IMG/VR virus record: IMGVR_UViG_3300037963_003719
Span: 44,335 to 108,334 of that record
DNA length: 64,000 nucleotides
Reading direction: 5' to 3' (one strand)
Origin: a virus
Shown: piece after piece, positions 36,575-44,660 of the stretch
Layout: the number at the start of each line of letters is the position of its first letter
Position numbering within the stretch: position 1 is the stretch's first letter
Translations under genes and position numbers: made by a program
The notes under the pieces: generated by a model
The model's database searches: none
Seen by the model: only the letters and a program-made list of their open reading frames with translations
Told to the model about the DNA's origin: nothing

Positions 36575-36782
36575 TGCCTTAGCAGTCCTATCATTCTTAG
36601 GCACTGCATCAATCATCGGCGGAGGTACGTATGTGTACCTACAAAAAGATTCAATCATTGAATCTATTAAAGAACAAGTAACCAAACACGCCACTGAAGC
36701 AATTACAGGTGCTCTTCCTGGTATGGTCGATAGTGCCATGCCTGAGTTACCTGCAGCAACAGGACCCGCTATGCCATTCTAA
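36558..36782 (+). CDS. Small membrane-anchored protein
   Basis: The 74-residue protein follows AAGGAGG with good spacing, which selects the ATG at 36558 over an upstream frame extension. Residues 4-27 form a signal anchor (VINALAVLSFLGTASIIGGG), followed by a helix and a Pro/Ala-rich end. It overlaps the preceding gene by 17 bases. Function unknown. Confidence 0.7.
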   Translation: MQKVINALAVLSFLGTASIIGGGTYVYLQKDSIIESIKEQVTKHATEAITGALPGMVDSAMPELPAATGPAMPF

Positions 36783-36784
36783 CC

Positions 36785-37357
36785 ATGAATAAAATTAAGA
36801 TTGCCGCCATTTCTGTTGGCGGTTTATTTGCTGTAGCACATATTGGATTACTGGGTTATGTATTGAAACCGCAATCACGGGTTCAATCACCACCTGCTTT
36901 TAATATTCCCCATGGTCCTTACTCGTCTTATAAAATTCAGGCGGGTAAGGATGGTTATACTATTGAATTTCGTGCAGACGATCCAAAAGTTTTAGAGTCA
37001 ACTAAATCTCTCTATCTTGATAAAGATAAGAGAGGACTCTTTGGTGGTGGTTCTGAACTACGCCAAGAATATCGCACTGACCAGTTCACCCGTGAGGGTA
37101 CTAGAAACTTGGGAGGTGATGTAGGCGAGCAGGGAAAGCATGTAGCAGGAGTAAGCGCCGAGTGTTTAGTGGCGGACGCTGGAGCACGATCACAAGGTGC
37201 GATGGCAGGTAGTGCTATTGCTGCTGGAGTCGCCGTTCCTGCCGTTGCTAGCATCCCCTACGTGGGTTGGTTAGCAGGTGGTTGGGCACTGCTTCTAGGA
37301 CAGAAGATTGGATCCGAAGCAGGATCCCAAGTAGGATCTATATTTAATGATTGCTAA
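36785..37357 (+). CDS. Membrane-anchored hypothetical protein
   Basis: The 190-residue protein starts with a hydrophobic anchor (ISVGGLFAVAHIGLLGYVL). Its middle carries charged and Gly-rich sequence (RGLFGGGSELRQEYRT), and its Ala/Gly-rich C-terminus (residues 135-185) suits one or two membrane helices. It overlaps the next gene by one base. Probably envelope-located; function unknown. Confidence 0.7.
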   Translation: MNKIKIAAISVGGLFAVAHIGLLGYVLKPQSRVQSPPAFNIPHGPYSSYKIQAGKDGYTIEFRADDPKVLESTKSLYLDKDKRGLFGGGSELRQEYRTDQFTREGTRNLGGDVGEQGKHVAGVSAECLVADAGARSQGAMAGSAIAAGVAVPAVASIPYVGWLAGGWALLLGQKIGSEAGSQVGSIFNDC

Positions 37358-38175
37358 TGGATATTCCAATTATAACTTCTCCCAACATTGATATTCGGGA
37401 GATTGATGTTGCTAATATTGAAGTTCCTAATGTAGTTTCACCTACACAATACACTTCACCAACACCACTTCCCCCACCAGTGGTGTTGAATATTGGTTTG
37501 CCTGTAGTTGATATTCCTGGGTGCGTTGAAGCACACCAGACAAATAACTCTAAGAACAATGCAATTAAAGAAGAAGATCCCAAGGGCACTTATACAGTTT
37601 GTGACGCTGGCGTTCCCAGTTTTAATCCTATTAATTATGAACCTGAACAAATGATTATGACGTATCCTGCTGTTGTTCCAAAGAACAAGACAGATACACC
37701 AAAACCAGAAGTTCCTAAAACTGAAACTCCACCTCCCACCCCTCCTCAAAACGCTAAGGTAGAATGCCCAACCAAAGTTCAAAAGTTACAAGAACCTGTC
37801 GGTACATTAGTAGAGGGTTTCAGGAAGAAAGTCGTTAGATATGAACTCATTGATAAGACATGCGTACAAATTACAGAACCCGTCTCACTCCCAACACAGA
37901 TCGTTGCTGGACTTCCTAGTGGAGGTCAGGTCGTCCAGGTTGGCGGCGTTGCTGTCATTGCAACAACATCAGCACTCATAGCAAAACCGTTGGCAGACCT
38001 ACTATTGAAAGTGGTCAAACCAACGGTTAAGAAAGTTATTAAAAAGATTGCTACTATTCGGGGGAAGACGATTCCTGCTCAATCTGTAAAGGAGCGCCGA
38101 GATGATCAGCGTCAGAGGAGTGTTGCGATTCGTGCTCTTCGTTCTGTGTTCCCGAGGAGGAAGAAGAAGGGATAA
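37357..38175 (+). CDS. Pro-rich protein with C-terminal membrane segment and basic tail
   Basis: The 272-residue protein has an Ile/Pro/Asp-rich start (IPIITSPNIDIREIDV), a Pro-Glu-Lys-Thr linker, a hydrophobic segment around residues 185-215 (VVQVGGVAVIATTSALIA) and a very basic end (RRDDQRQR, FPRRKKKG). The ATG overlaps the previous stop. Its last 122 bases overlap the 3' end of the leftward gene on the other strand. Function unknown. Confidence 0.65.
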   Translation: MDIPIITSPNIDIREIDVANIEVPNVVSPTQYTSPTPLPPPVVLNIGLPVVDIPGCVEAHQTNNSKNNAIKEEDPKGTYTVCDAGVPSFNPINYEPEQMIMTYPAVVPKNKTDTPKPEVPKTETPPPTPPQNAKVECPTKVQKLQEPVGTLVEGFRKKVVRYELIDKTCVQITEPVSLPTQIVAGLPSGGQVVQVGGVAVIATTSALIAKPLADLLLKVVKPTVKKVIKKIATIRGKTIPAQSVKERRDDQRQRSVAIRALRSVFPRRKKKG

Positions 38176-39001
38176 CATGATAATGTGGATGTGTATGTCC
38201 TGGTGGATTGTTTACCACGACATCTGCACATACAGAATAATAAGGACTCCTAGGATGGAACTGAATTCCTTGCTTTAATAATTCTCCACAATTTTTTAAT
38301 CTTCCGATCTCAAAATCTAATCTCTTATTGGCAGTAAGTTGCTTCATCATTGCGATGTTAGCACTTGCTGCCTCTTTGCATTTTGCCTGTAATTCTTTAT
38401 CTAAAGGTTTACTCCATGTCATAGAGAAACCTACACCTAAGTTATAGTTATCTTTTTGTCCTGTTCTTACAGGAACTCTATAAAGAATCGAGCCAGGATT
38501 ATCAGGAGCACCATCTCCAATAGCATTCCCGTCATCATCGAAAGCACCAGTGTTATCCCTCATATCATATACGGGATCAAAATAATAAGGTTCGTAAGGT
38601 TTTGTAGCACTTGCACTTCCAGTTACATATGGAGTGAAATTCATAGTGGGTCCTTGACATTGGATGCCATTCCCATAAGTATTAGTAATATATGGACCCT
38701 GTAAAACCTGAATCGCCTGATTGGTCACCGAGCCAGATGAATTAGCGACTGGACTTGCTGTTGCACTTACACCACCCACATCCGCATGAGCAGGGGCAGT
38801 TACACTTACACTTAGTACAGATAGACATATTGTTTTTATTGCGAGAAAATACTTGTTGTGTCTGTTACGCTTTCTACGACTGTCTCTCTTTGGATAATCG
38901 TATGGTTCTGAAGTCCTGGTCCACTGTACGTCTCCGTAAACTGGAACGCTGCCCCAGGATTTGTTTGAACAAAGGATGGTTTGCTTGTCACTCCTGTCCA
39001 T
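38054..39001 (-). CDS. Secreted or membrane protein with disputed start
   Basis: A 315-residue frame runs from an ATG at 39001. A signal-peptide-like segment (FLAIKTICLSVLSVSVTAPAHA) lies only at residues 51-73, after a polar stretch that overlaps the upstream gene by 166 bases. No ATG, GTG or TTG occurs just before the signal segment. The mature part has a repeated-strand region, a Cys-containing helical region and a His/Ser/Glu-rich tail. It is either unusually extended, started at a rare codon, or made by frameshift from the upstream gene. Confidence 0.6.
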   Translation of the reverse strand: MDRSDKQTILCSNKSWGSVPVYGDVQWTRTSEPYDYPKRDSRRKRNRHNKYFLAIKTICLSVLSVSVTAPAHADVGGVSATASPVANSSGSVTNQAIQVLQGPYITNTYGNGIQCQGPTMNFTPYVTGSASATKPYEPYYFDPVYDMRDNTGAFDDDGNAIGDGAPDNPGSILYRVPVRTGQKDNYNLGVGFSMTWSKPLDKELQAKCKEAASANIAMMKQLTANKRLDFEIGRLKNCGELLKQGIQFHPRSPYYSVCADVVVNNPPGHTHPHYHVIPSSSSSGTQNEEHESQHSSDADHLGAPLQIEQESSSPE

Positions 39002-39273
39002 TTTGAATTCACTCCATTTATAGTTACATTGTTTGTACCTGTTCCAGGGGACAGGTTCCCACTTGCTGATACTCCTGAACCAGTTGCAGAGTATTGATAC
39101 CCTGTGCTATAGTCCATAGAGTTAATTGTTTCTGTTACTTTTGTTGTCGTCTCCGTGTGGCTCGACATCGATCCCTGTGTGAAGTTTGGGACCACGGGGA
39201 CCGCCTGGGCAGGAGCAAGTATGGCACTTGCACCCACCACAGTCACAGCAGACCAACGAATCATAGTATTCAT
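38836..39273 (-). CDS. Secreted protein with signal peptide
   Basis: The 145-residue protein begins MNTMIRWSAVTVVGASAI and has a signal peptide ending near APAQAVP. The mature part is rich in Ser, Thr, Gly and Asn. AAGGAG lies 7 bases before the ATG. A possible Phe codon slip site (TTTTC) occurs near its end, before the TAA. Related proteins are common in cyanomyoviruses; function unknown. Confidence 0.75.
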   Translation of the reverse strand: MNTMIRWSAVTVVGASAILAPAQAVPVVPNFTQGSMSSHTETTTKVTETINSMDYSTGYQYSATGSGVSASGNLSPGTGTNNVTINGVNSKWTGVTSKPSFVQTNPGAAFQFTETYSGPGLQNHTIIQRETVVESVTDTTSIFSQ

Positions 39274-39287
39274 CGTTAATCTCCTTA

Positions 39288-39785
39288 TCAGTCAATAACG
39301 GTAATCTCGCTTACGAATTGTCCTACAGCAGTTGTGCCAGCACCACCTGCGGTCACCGTAAGTACACCTGCACTAGTTACAGTACCTGCTAGATCTCCAG
39401 CAGAACCTGCATTGTAAGAAAGAACAGAACCGTAGTTAGGAACTTCTCCTACAGTGGGAGCACTGGTTGATACAGCATCAGCTTGAGTATAAGATTGACT
39501 GAAACTGAATGCTGATCCAGCAGTATCTTGAGTAGCAGTAATTGTGCCAGGATTATATACACCAGAGGTAATAGTACCAGCAGATACAGCACCAGCAGTT
39601 GATCCGTCCGTAGTATCGATATTTGATCCTGAGATACTGAACGAGGAACCGATCCTAGTTGCTTGAGTTCTTGCCGCATCAACAGTCAGTTGGACACTGG
39701 ATGCGTGTTTTGTAACAAGTCCGCCAGCATTTGCTGCTGAAGCGGTCATCAATAGCATACTAAAAGCAATGAATGCTTTTTTCAT
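39288..39785 (-). CDS. Secreted Ser/Thr/Gly-rich protein
   Basis: The 165-residue protein has a classic signal peptide (KKAFIAFSMLLMTASAANA) with an Ala-x-Ala cleavage site, then a low-complexity beta-rich mature chain with DTTDGSTAGAVSAG and an SFSFSQSYTQADAVS-like run. It is first in the leftward operon. A CTAAATAAAA late-like box lies about 30 bases upstream on the minus strand. Probably exported to the periplasm or the virion surface. Confidence 0.75.
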   Translation of the reverse strand: MKKAFIAFSMLLMTASAANAGGLVTKHASSVQLTVDAARTQATRIGSSFSISGSNIDTTDGSTAGAVSAGTITSGVYNPGTITATQDTAGSAFSFSQSYTQADAVSTSAPTVGEVPNYGSVLSYNAGSAGDLAGTVTSAGVLTVTAGGAGTTAVGQFVSEITVID

Positions 39786-39875
39786 TTGGATTTAGATATT
39801 CAACGCTAATTTTATTTAGACATAAATACATGTGCGATCTTTCGTGCGGTCGCTCTACAAGTCGGAACACCTCAT

Positions 39876-39911
39876 ATAGTGGTACGGTTGTCACCCTACC
39901 ACTATTTTTTT
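39876..39911 (+). terminator. Rightward terminator with no annotated gene before it
   Basis: ATAGTGGTA (39876-39884), 12-base loop, TACCACTAT (39897-39905), then a T-run. The nearest upstream genes all point left, so this may end a small RNA from 39786-39875. Confidence 0.75.
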
Positions 39912-39919
39912 GTTTGTTG

Positions 39920-39926
39920 ATAAATA
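39920..39926 (+). promoter_or_regulatory. Late promoter candidate for hsp20
   Basis: ATAAATA 56 bases before the hsp20 ATG; AAAAGGAG just before the ATG is a strong ribosome-binding site. Confidence 0.5.
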
Positions 39927-39981
39927 TAACGGTTGCCTTCGGGGACCACAAAACAAAACTCGCTTATAAAAGGAGCATAAA

Positions 39982-40428
39982 ATGACAGGACTTAGAAAGT
40001 TCGGCACCAAAGATTTGGGTGCCATTGTAGACGCTGTAGAAAGATACAGTGTAGGTGTAGATGATTTATTTTATCGACTACATTCGTATGGTGCATCAAC
40101 ACCACAGAATTCATATCCCCCTTACAATCTAGTAAAGGATTCAGAAACTAAGTGGAGGATTGAACTAGCACTTGCTGGATGGTCTAGGGAGGACATTGAA
40201 GTTAGCACTGAAACCAATGTCTTGATCGTCAAGTCCAAGTCCGCAAAAGATAAAGGGGAGGGTGAGTATTTGCACCGTGGAGTTGCTACCCGTACTTTTG
40301 CGAGAGGCATCAACTTAGCTGACGACGTTGAGGTTGGCGAAGTTACATTTGAGAATGGTCTGTTGATTATTGAACTGAATAGAATTGTTCCTGATCATCA
40401 GAAGAGGAAGGTTTATGATATTAAATAA
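39982..40428 (+). CDS. hsp20: Small heat-shock protein Hsp20
   Basis: The 148-residue alpha-crystallin-domain chaperone shows KWRIELALAGWSREDIEVST, the VLIVKSKS strand, GVATRTFARGINLADDVEV and the final ENGLLIIELNR. These match phage Hsp20 proteins conserved in nearly all T4-like cyanophages. It likely keeps proteins soluble during infection or assembly. Confidence 0.95.
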   Translation: MTGLRKFGTKDLGAIVDAVERYSVGVDDLFYRLHSYGASTPQNSYPPYNLVKDSETKWRIELALAGWSREDIEVSTETNVLIVKSKSAKDKGEGEYLHRGVATRTFARGINLADDVEVGEVTFENGLLIIELNRIVPDHQKRKVYDIK

Positions 40429-40434
40429 ATAATT

Positions 40435-40471
40435 AAAGGGTCTTGACAAATTGTTGAGACCCTTTTATAAT
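40435..40471 (+). promoter_or_regulatory. Terminator and sigma70 promoter sharing the same bases
   Basis: AAAGGGTCT (40435-40443) pairs with AGACCCTTT (40457-40465), followed by TTTATAAT. TTGACA (40443-40448) starts at the last stem base, and TATAAT (40466-40471) follows after 17 bases. The same DNA thus ends the hsp20 transcript and starts the next. Confidence 0.85.
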
Positions 40472-40492
40472 ACAAGTTCATAGATGATTATT

Positions 40493-40873
40493 ATGTCAAT
40501 CAAAGTTGTTAAGTTAAAATCTGGAGAGGACCTAGTTGCTGAAGTTTCTGAAATCCAGCATAAAGATACTGGAGTCAGGCAAGCATTTGTTCTTACCAAA
40601 CCCTACACAATTACAATTGAGAAAATGTTTGTAGAGGGAACTGAAGAAAGGAATCAACAATACACTGGTAGAATTCTTTTAGAAAAGTGGCAACCATTAA
40701 CTCACGATGAAGAAATTGCAATCATTCCAGATTGGGTAGTATCTATCGTAGAACCAATTATGTCAGTTCTTGAGGCATATGGACAAACTCTAAAACCAGC
40801 GGAAGAAGCAAAGGGAACGTTCGGTGCTGATGTTAATACAGAACCTAATATAGAAATTGTTGATAATAAATAA
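40493..40873 (+). CDS. Possible Sm-like small protein 2
   Basis: The 126-residue protein begins SIKVVKLKSGEDLVAEVSEI, then AFVLTKPYTITIEKM and LEKWQPLTHDEEIAIIPDWV. The two-strand start and later strands resemble Sm barrels; the family is repeated at 41599, 41930 and 23940. The ATG at 40493 is preferred, though 40484 is also in frame; both lie just after the promoter, giving a very short leader. Confidence 0.65.
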   Translation: MSIKVVKLKSGEDLVAEVSEIQHKDTGVRQAFVLTKPYTITIEKMFVEGTEERNQQYTGRILLEKWQPLTHDEEIAIIPDWVVSIVEPIMSVLEAYGQTLKPAEEAKGTFGADVNTEPNIEIVDNK

Positions 40874-40894
40874 TAAGAAAGTGACAACTGAACA

Positions 40895-41602
40895 GTGAAA
40901 TCTTTCCAAGACCTCAGGTTAACCCTGATGTACAACAACAAATTGAATATTAAGTTTTGGGATAATGGTGTTCTAAGACAAGAAGTGAGAGATAAACTTT
41001 TACAGATTGGAACTAAGTGGGCAGAGTTTGCAAAGATTCCGTCTACTGCAGTTAAAGATATGATTTTAGTTGGTGGTAACGCTAACTATAATTACACCAG
41101 ATTCTCTGACCTTGATCTTCATTTAGTTGTAGACAAAGATCAAATTGCTGATTGTCCAGATCTTTTGGATGATTATCTAAGAGATAAGAAAAAGTTATGG
41201 GCATTAGTCCATGACATTAAAATTTATTCTCATCCTGTAGAGTTATATGCTCAGGACGAGAATGACCCATTGCCTGCTAACCAGGGCGTTTACTCCATCA
41301 CCCAAGATAAATGGTTGATGCAACCTAACCGAGTCAAGGTTGATCTTGCAGACCCCTTGCTTCTTAGAAAGGTTCGTGATATGATGGAGAAGATTGACGA
41401 CCTCATCGAAAACGAAGCAGATGATACTGGTGTTCTTAAAAAACTCCAGAAACAAATTCGTAACATGAGAGCGTCTGCCATTCAACAAGGTGGAGAGTTT
41501 GCACTTGAGAACTTAGTGTTCAAAGAGTTACGCAATCGTGGATACCTTGATAAACTTTCAAACCACATTAGACATTTAGAAGACACAAATTTATCGCTAT
41601 GA
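40895..41602 (+). CDS. Nucleotidyltransferase-fold protein
   Basis: The 235-residue protein has the pol-beta-type nucleotidyltransferase signature GGNANYNYTRFSDLDLHLVV (residues 60-79): a GG pair followed by SDLDL with two catalytic Asp. A VELYA strand follows that could give the third carboxylate. The C-terminal half is helical. The start is GTG; an ATG at 40928 is the alternative. It lies between Sm-like genes and overlaps the second by 4 bases. The substrate is unknown (nucleotide, tRNA end or protein). Confidence 0.75.
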   Translation: MKSFQDLRLTLMYNNKLNIKFWDNGVLRQEVRDKLLQIGTKWAEFAKIPSTAVKDMILVGGNANYNYTRFSDLDLHLVVDKDQIADCPDLLDDYLRDKKKLWALVHDIKIYSHPVELYAQDENDPLPANQGVYSITQDKWLMQPNRVKVDLADPLLLRKVRDMMEKIDDLIENEADDTGVLKKLQKQIRNMRASAIQQGGEFALENLVFKELRNRGYLDKLSNHIRHLEDTNLSL

Positions 41603-41958
41603 CTGTAAAAGTTATTTTATTGAAATCTGGTGAGGATGTAATTTCTGACGCAAAAGAAATTCTCAATAAAAGTGAAGATGGAATTATTGCATATCATCTT
41701 TCCAATCCATATGCCATGCAACTGACTACTACTGAATCTGATGAGATTGTGGTAGAAGGTGAAGCACCAAAAACAAAATTCCAAGTTGCTTATTCACATT
41801 GGGCACCTCTTTCAAAGCAAAGGGAATTTATTATTCCTGCAGATTGGGTTGTGACTATCTACGATCCTCACGACAATATCCTTAAGGACTATTGTGCAAA
41901 ACATGAAATCAAAACTGAGGAGGAATCCAATGGAGATCAAACTGATCCTGCTTCGTAA
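41599..41958 (+). CDS. Possible Sm-like small protein 3
   Basis: The 119-residue protein begins TVKVILLKSGEDVISDAKEI, then AYHLSNPYAMQL and YSHWAPLSKQREFIIPADWVV. It matches the protein at 40493 along most of its length, so the two are duplicates flanking the nucleotidyltransferase gene. It overlaps the next copy by 29 bases. Confidence 0.68.
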   Translation: MTVKVILLKSGEDVISDAKEILNKSEDGIIAYHLSNPYAMQLTTTESDEIVVEGEAPKTKFQVAYSHWAPLSKQREFIIPADWVVTIYDPHDNILKDYCAKHEIKTEEESNGDQTDPAS

Positions 41959-42187
41959 TGGTACGTATCTAATTTCTCAAATTTCTGAGATGGAGATGGA
42001 ACCATCTGCTTTCCTGGCAGACCCCATGGAAATTGTTGATGGTGAACTCAGGCAGTTCCCTAGGTATTCAAACCAAAGGAATGTCTTGCTTTATTCGGAA
42101 TCTCTTGCTACACTAGCAACACCCGATCCTGAGATCCTCTCCGAGTACCAAGCGAACCTACCCCCTGATGATGAAGTTCTACAGTAA
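41930..42187 (+). CDS. Possible Sm-like small protein 4, short
   Basis: The 85-residue protein begins EIKLILLRNGTYLISQISEM, then AFLADPMEIV. It is the shortest and most diverged member. GAGGAGG 6 bases upstream fixes the ATG at 41930. It overlaps the DNA polymerase start by 20 bases, suggesting translational coupling to gene 43. Confidence 0.65.
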   Translation: MEIKLILLRNGTYLISQISEMEMEPSAFLADPMEIVDGELRQFPRYSNQRNVLLYSESLATLATPDPEILSEYQANLPPDDEVLQ

Positions 42188-44660
42188 TGTTTTTTTGACT
42201 GGAGATAAAATTCTCTATATTGGATACGAAGATGGTCAACGTGTCCAGTATGAGCAGAGTTTTTCTCCAGTTCTTTTTGCTCAGTGTAATAAGAAAACAG
42301 AATACAAAACTCTTGAGGGCAGTTATGCTCATAAACTAGAGTTTAATTCTGTTAAGGATGCCAGACAATTTATTGATGAGTACAAACAGGTAGAGAACTT
42401 TAAGATCTACGGTAATGACAGATTTCTCTATCAGTATATTAGTACTGAGTTTCCTGAAGAACGTATTGAATATGACACTACACAATTAAAGGTCTACACA
42501 ATTGATATTGAGACCACTTCTGAGAATGGTTTTCCTAATGTTGGGGAAACTGCAGAAGAGATTCTTTGTCTTACCATCAAAGATTTTACCAGTAAGAAAC
42601 TAATCGTATGGGGAACACGTGAGTATCAACATTCACGTGATGATGTTGAGTATCGTGTCTTCTGGAAAGAAGAAGATATGCTCAAAGATTTTCTAGCATG
42701 GTGGGCACAAAACACACCTGATATCCTTACTGGTTGGAATGTAAAACTGTTCGACGTACCATACATTTGTCGTCGAGTAGAACGTATACTTTCTTCCAAG
42801 TATATGAAGTCCCTTTCTCCATGGAATAAAGTATATGAAAAAGAAGTTGAAATCAAAGGACGTAATCAGTTTGTTTACGATATCATTGGTGTCAGTGTTC
42901 TTGACTATCTTGATCTTTATCAGAAGTTTACATATACTAATCAAGAGTCCTATCGACTGGATCATATTGCCAGTGTGGAACTAGGTCAAAAGAAACTAGA
43001 TCACTCTGAGTTTGAAACCTTCAAAGATTTCTATACTCAAGATTGGCAAAAGTTTGTAACTTATAACATCCATGACGTGGAACTGGTTGACCGTCTTGAA
43101 GATAAGATGAAATTGATTGATCTCGCTGTCAATCTTGCCTATGATGCTAAGGTCAATTTTGAAGATGTCTACTACCAGGTACGTATGTGGGATAGCATCA
43201 TCTATAATTATCTTACACCTAAAGGTATTGTTGTACCCCCTAACGAAAGAAATGACAAAGATGCAAAGTACGCTGGTGCGTATGTTAAAGAACCTGTTCC
43301 AGGACTTTATGAGTGGGTGGTTAGTTTTGACCTCAACTCCCTATACCCTCACCTCATTATGCAGTACAACATCTCGCCAGAAACGCTACTACCTACGAGA
43401 CACCCGTCAGCAACGGTAGATAGAGTTCTGGAACAAGAGATCACCATTGATGGTGAGTATTGTGTATGTGCCAACGGGGCACAGTATAGAAAAGATGTTC
43501 GTGGTTTTCTTCCAGAACTTATGGAGAAGATCTATAACGAACGTAAGATCTATAAGAAAAAGATGCTCCAAGCAAAACAAGAAAATGAAAAGAATCCTAG
43601 TCCACAATTGGTCAAGGACATTTCAAAATTCAATAACATCCAGATGGCACGTAAGATTCAACTTAACAGTGCTTATGGTGCTATTGGGAATCAGTATTTC
43701 AGGTATTACAAGCTTGCCAACGCAGAGGCGATCACACTTTCTGGTCAGGTCTCCATCCGTTGGATTGAGAACAAGATGAATGCCTACCTAAATAACCTGT
43801 TAAAAACGGAGGATGTAGATTATGTCATCGCATCTGACACTGACTCAATCTATCTTAATCTTGGACCTCTCGTTACTAAATTTTTTAGTAATCGTATTGG
43901 CGATAAAGCAGCAATTGTCTCTATACTTAATAAGGTCTGCCAAGAAAAACTGGAACCTTTTATTGAATGTTCATATAAGGAACTTGCGGATTACGTTTCG
44001 GCATATGATCAAAAAATGATTATGAAACGTGAGAACATCGCTGACAAAGGTATTTGGACTGCCAAGAAGCGATACATTCTCAACGTGTGGGACAGCGAAG
44101 GTGTTCGCTATGCAGAACCAAAACTCAAGATGATGGGTATTGAGGCAGTTAAATCTTCTACACCTGCACCGTGTAGAAATAAAATTAAAGAAGCACTCAA
44201 TATTATCATGACTCAAACTGAAGAAGATGTCATACGATTCATTGACAAATTTAAAGAAGAGTTCTTTAGTATGCCACCAGAGGACATTGCATTCCCTCGT
44301 AGCGTCAACGGGTTGACAAAATGGTCAGATCCTGTTACGCTATACAAGAAAAGTTGTCCCATTCACGTGAGGGGAGCATTGCTCTACAATTTTCAATTGA
44401 AGAAGCGTAAACTGACTTATAAGTATCCTTTGATTCAAGAAGGAGAAAAGATTAAGTTCTGTTACTTACAAAAACCAAACACTGTTGGAGAGAATGTAAT
44501 CTCATTCATCTCTAACTTCCCTACAGAAATCGACATTCATAAGAACGTCGATTACAAATTGCAGTTTGAAAAATCATTCCTATACCCACTCAAGATTATT
44601 CTTGATGCTATTGGATGGAAAACTGAAAAAGAAGTTAACCTGGAGTTTTTATTCGGATGA
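42168..44660 (+). CDS. 43: DNA polymerase gp43
   Basis: The 830-residue family B polymerase (T4: 898) carries exonuclease motifs DIETTS, NVKLFDVPYI and YNIHDVELVD. Its polymerase motifs are A (DLNSLYPHL), B (KIQLNSAYGAIGN) and C (SDTDSIY). Two ATGs in tandem (42168, 42171) could start it. It replicates the phage genome with gp45, 44/62, 41 and 61. Confidence 0.97.
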   Translation: MMKFYSNVFLTGDKILYIGYEDGQRVQYEQSFSPVLFAQCNKKTEYKTLEGSYAHKLEFNSVKDARQFIDEYKQVENFKIYGNDRFLYQYISTEFPEERIEYDTTQLKVYTIDIETTSENGFPNVGETAEEILCLTIKDFTSKKLIVWGTREYQHSRDDVEYRVFWKEEDMLKDFLAWWAQNTPDILTGWNVKLFDVPYICRRVERILSSKYMKSLSPWNKVYEKEVEIKGRNQFVYDIIGVSVLDYLDLYQKFTYTNQESYRLDHIASVELGQKKLDHSEFETFKDFYTQDWQKFVTYNIHDVELVDRLEDKMKLIDLAVNLAYDAKVNFEDVYYQVRMWDSIIYNYLTPKGIVVPPNERNDKDAKYAGAYVKEPVPGLYEWVVSFDLNSLYPHLIMQYNISPETLLPTRHPSATVDRVLEQEITIDGEYCVCANGAQYRKDVRGFLPELMEKIYNERKIYKKKMLQAKQENEKNPSPQLVKDISKFNNIQMARKIQLNSAYGAIGNQYFRYYKLANAEAITLSGQVSIRWIENKMNAYLNNLLKTEDVDYVIASDTDSIYLNLGPLVTKFFSNRIGDKAAIVSILNKVCQEKLEPFIECSYKELADYVSAYDQKMIMKRENIADKGIWTAKKRYILNVWDSEGVRYAEPKLKMMGIEAVKSSTPAPCRNKIKEALNIIMTQTEEDVIRFIDKFKEEFFSMPPEDIAFPRSVNGLTKWSDPVTLYKKSCPIHVRGALLYNFQLKKRKLTYKYPLIQEGEKIKFCYLQKPNTVGENVISFISNFPTEIDIHKNVDYKLQFEKSFLYPLKIILDAIGWKTEKEVNLEFLFG

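Noticed and set aside
38740-38860. Cys-rich 28-residue frame on the minus strand
   Set aside because: It lies within the coding part of the secreted protein gene, has no ribosome-binding site, and results from a GT-rich stretch.
37357-39785. Horizontal insertion or mobile element in the leftward block
   Set aside because: No inverted or direct repeats, transposase or integrase; similar secreted genes are familiar from cyanophages.
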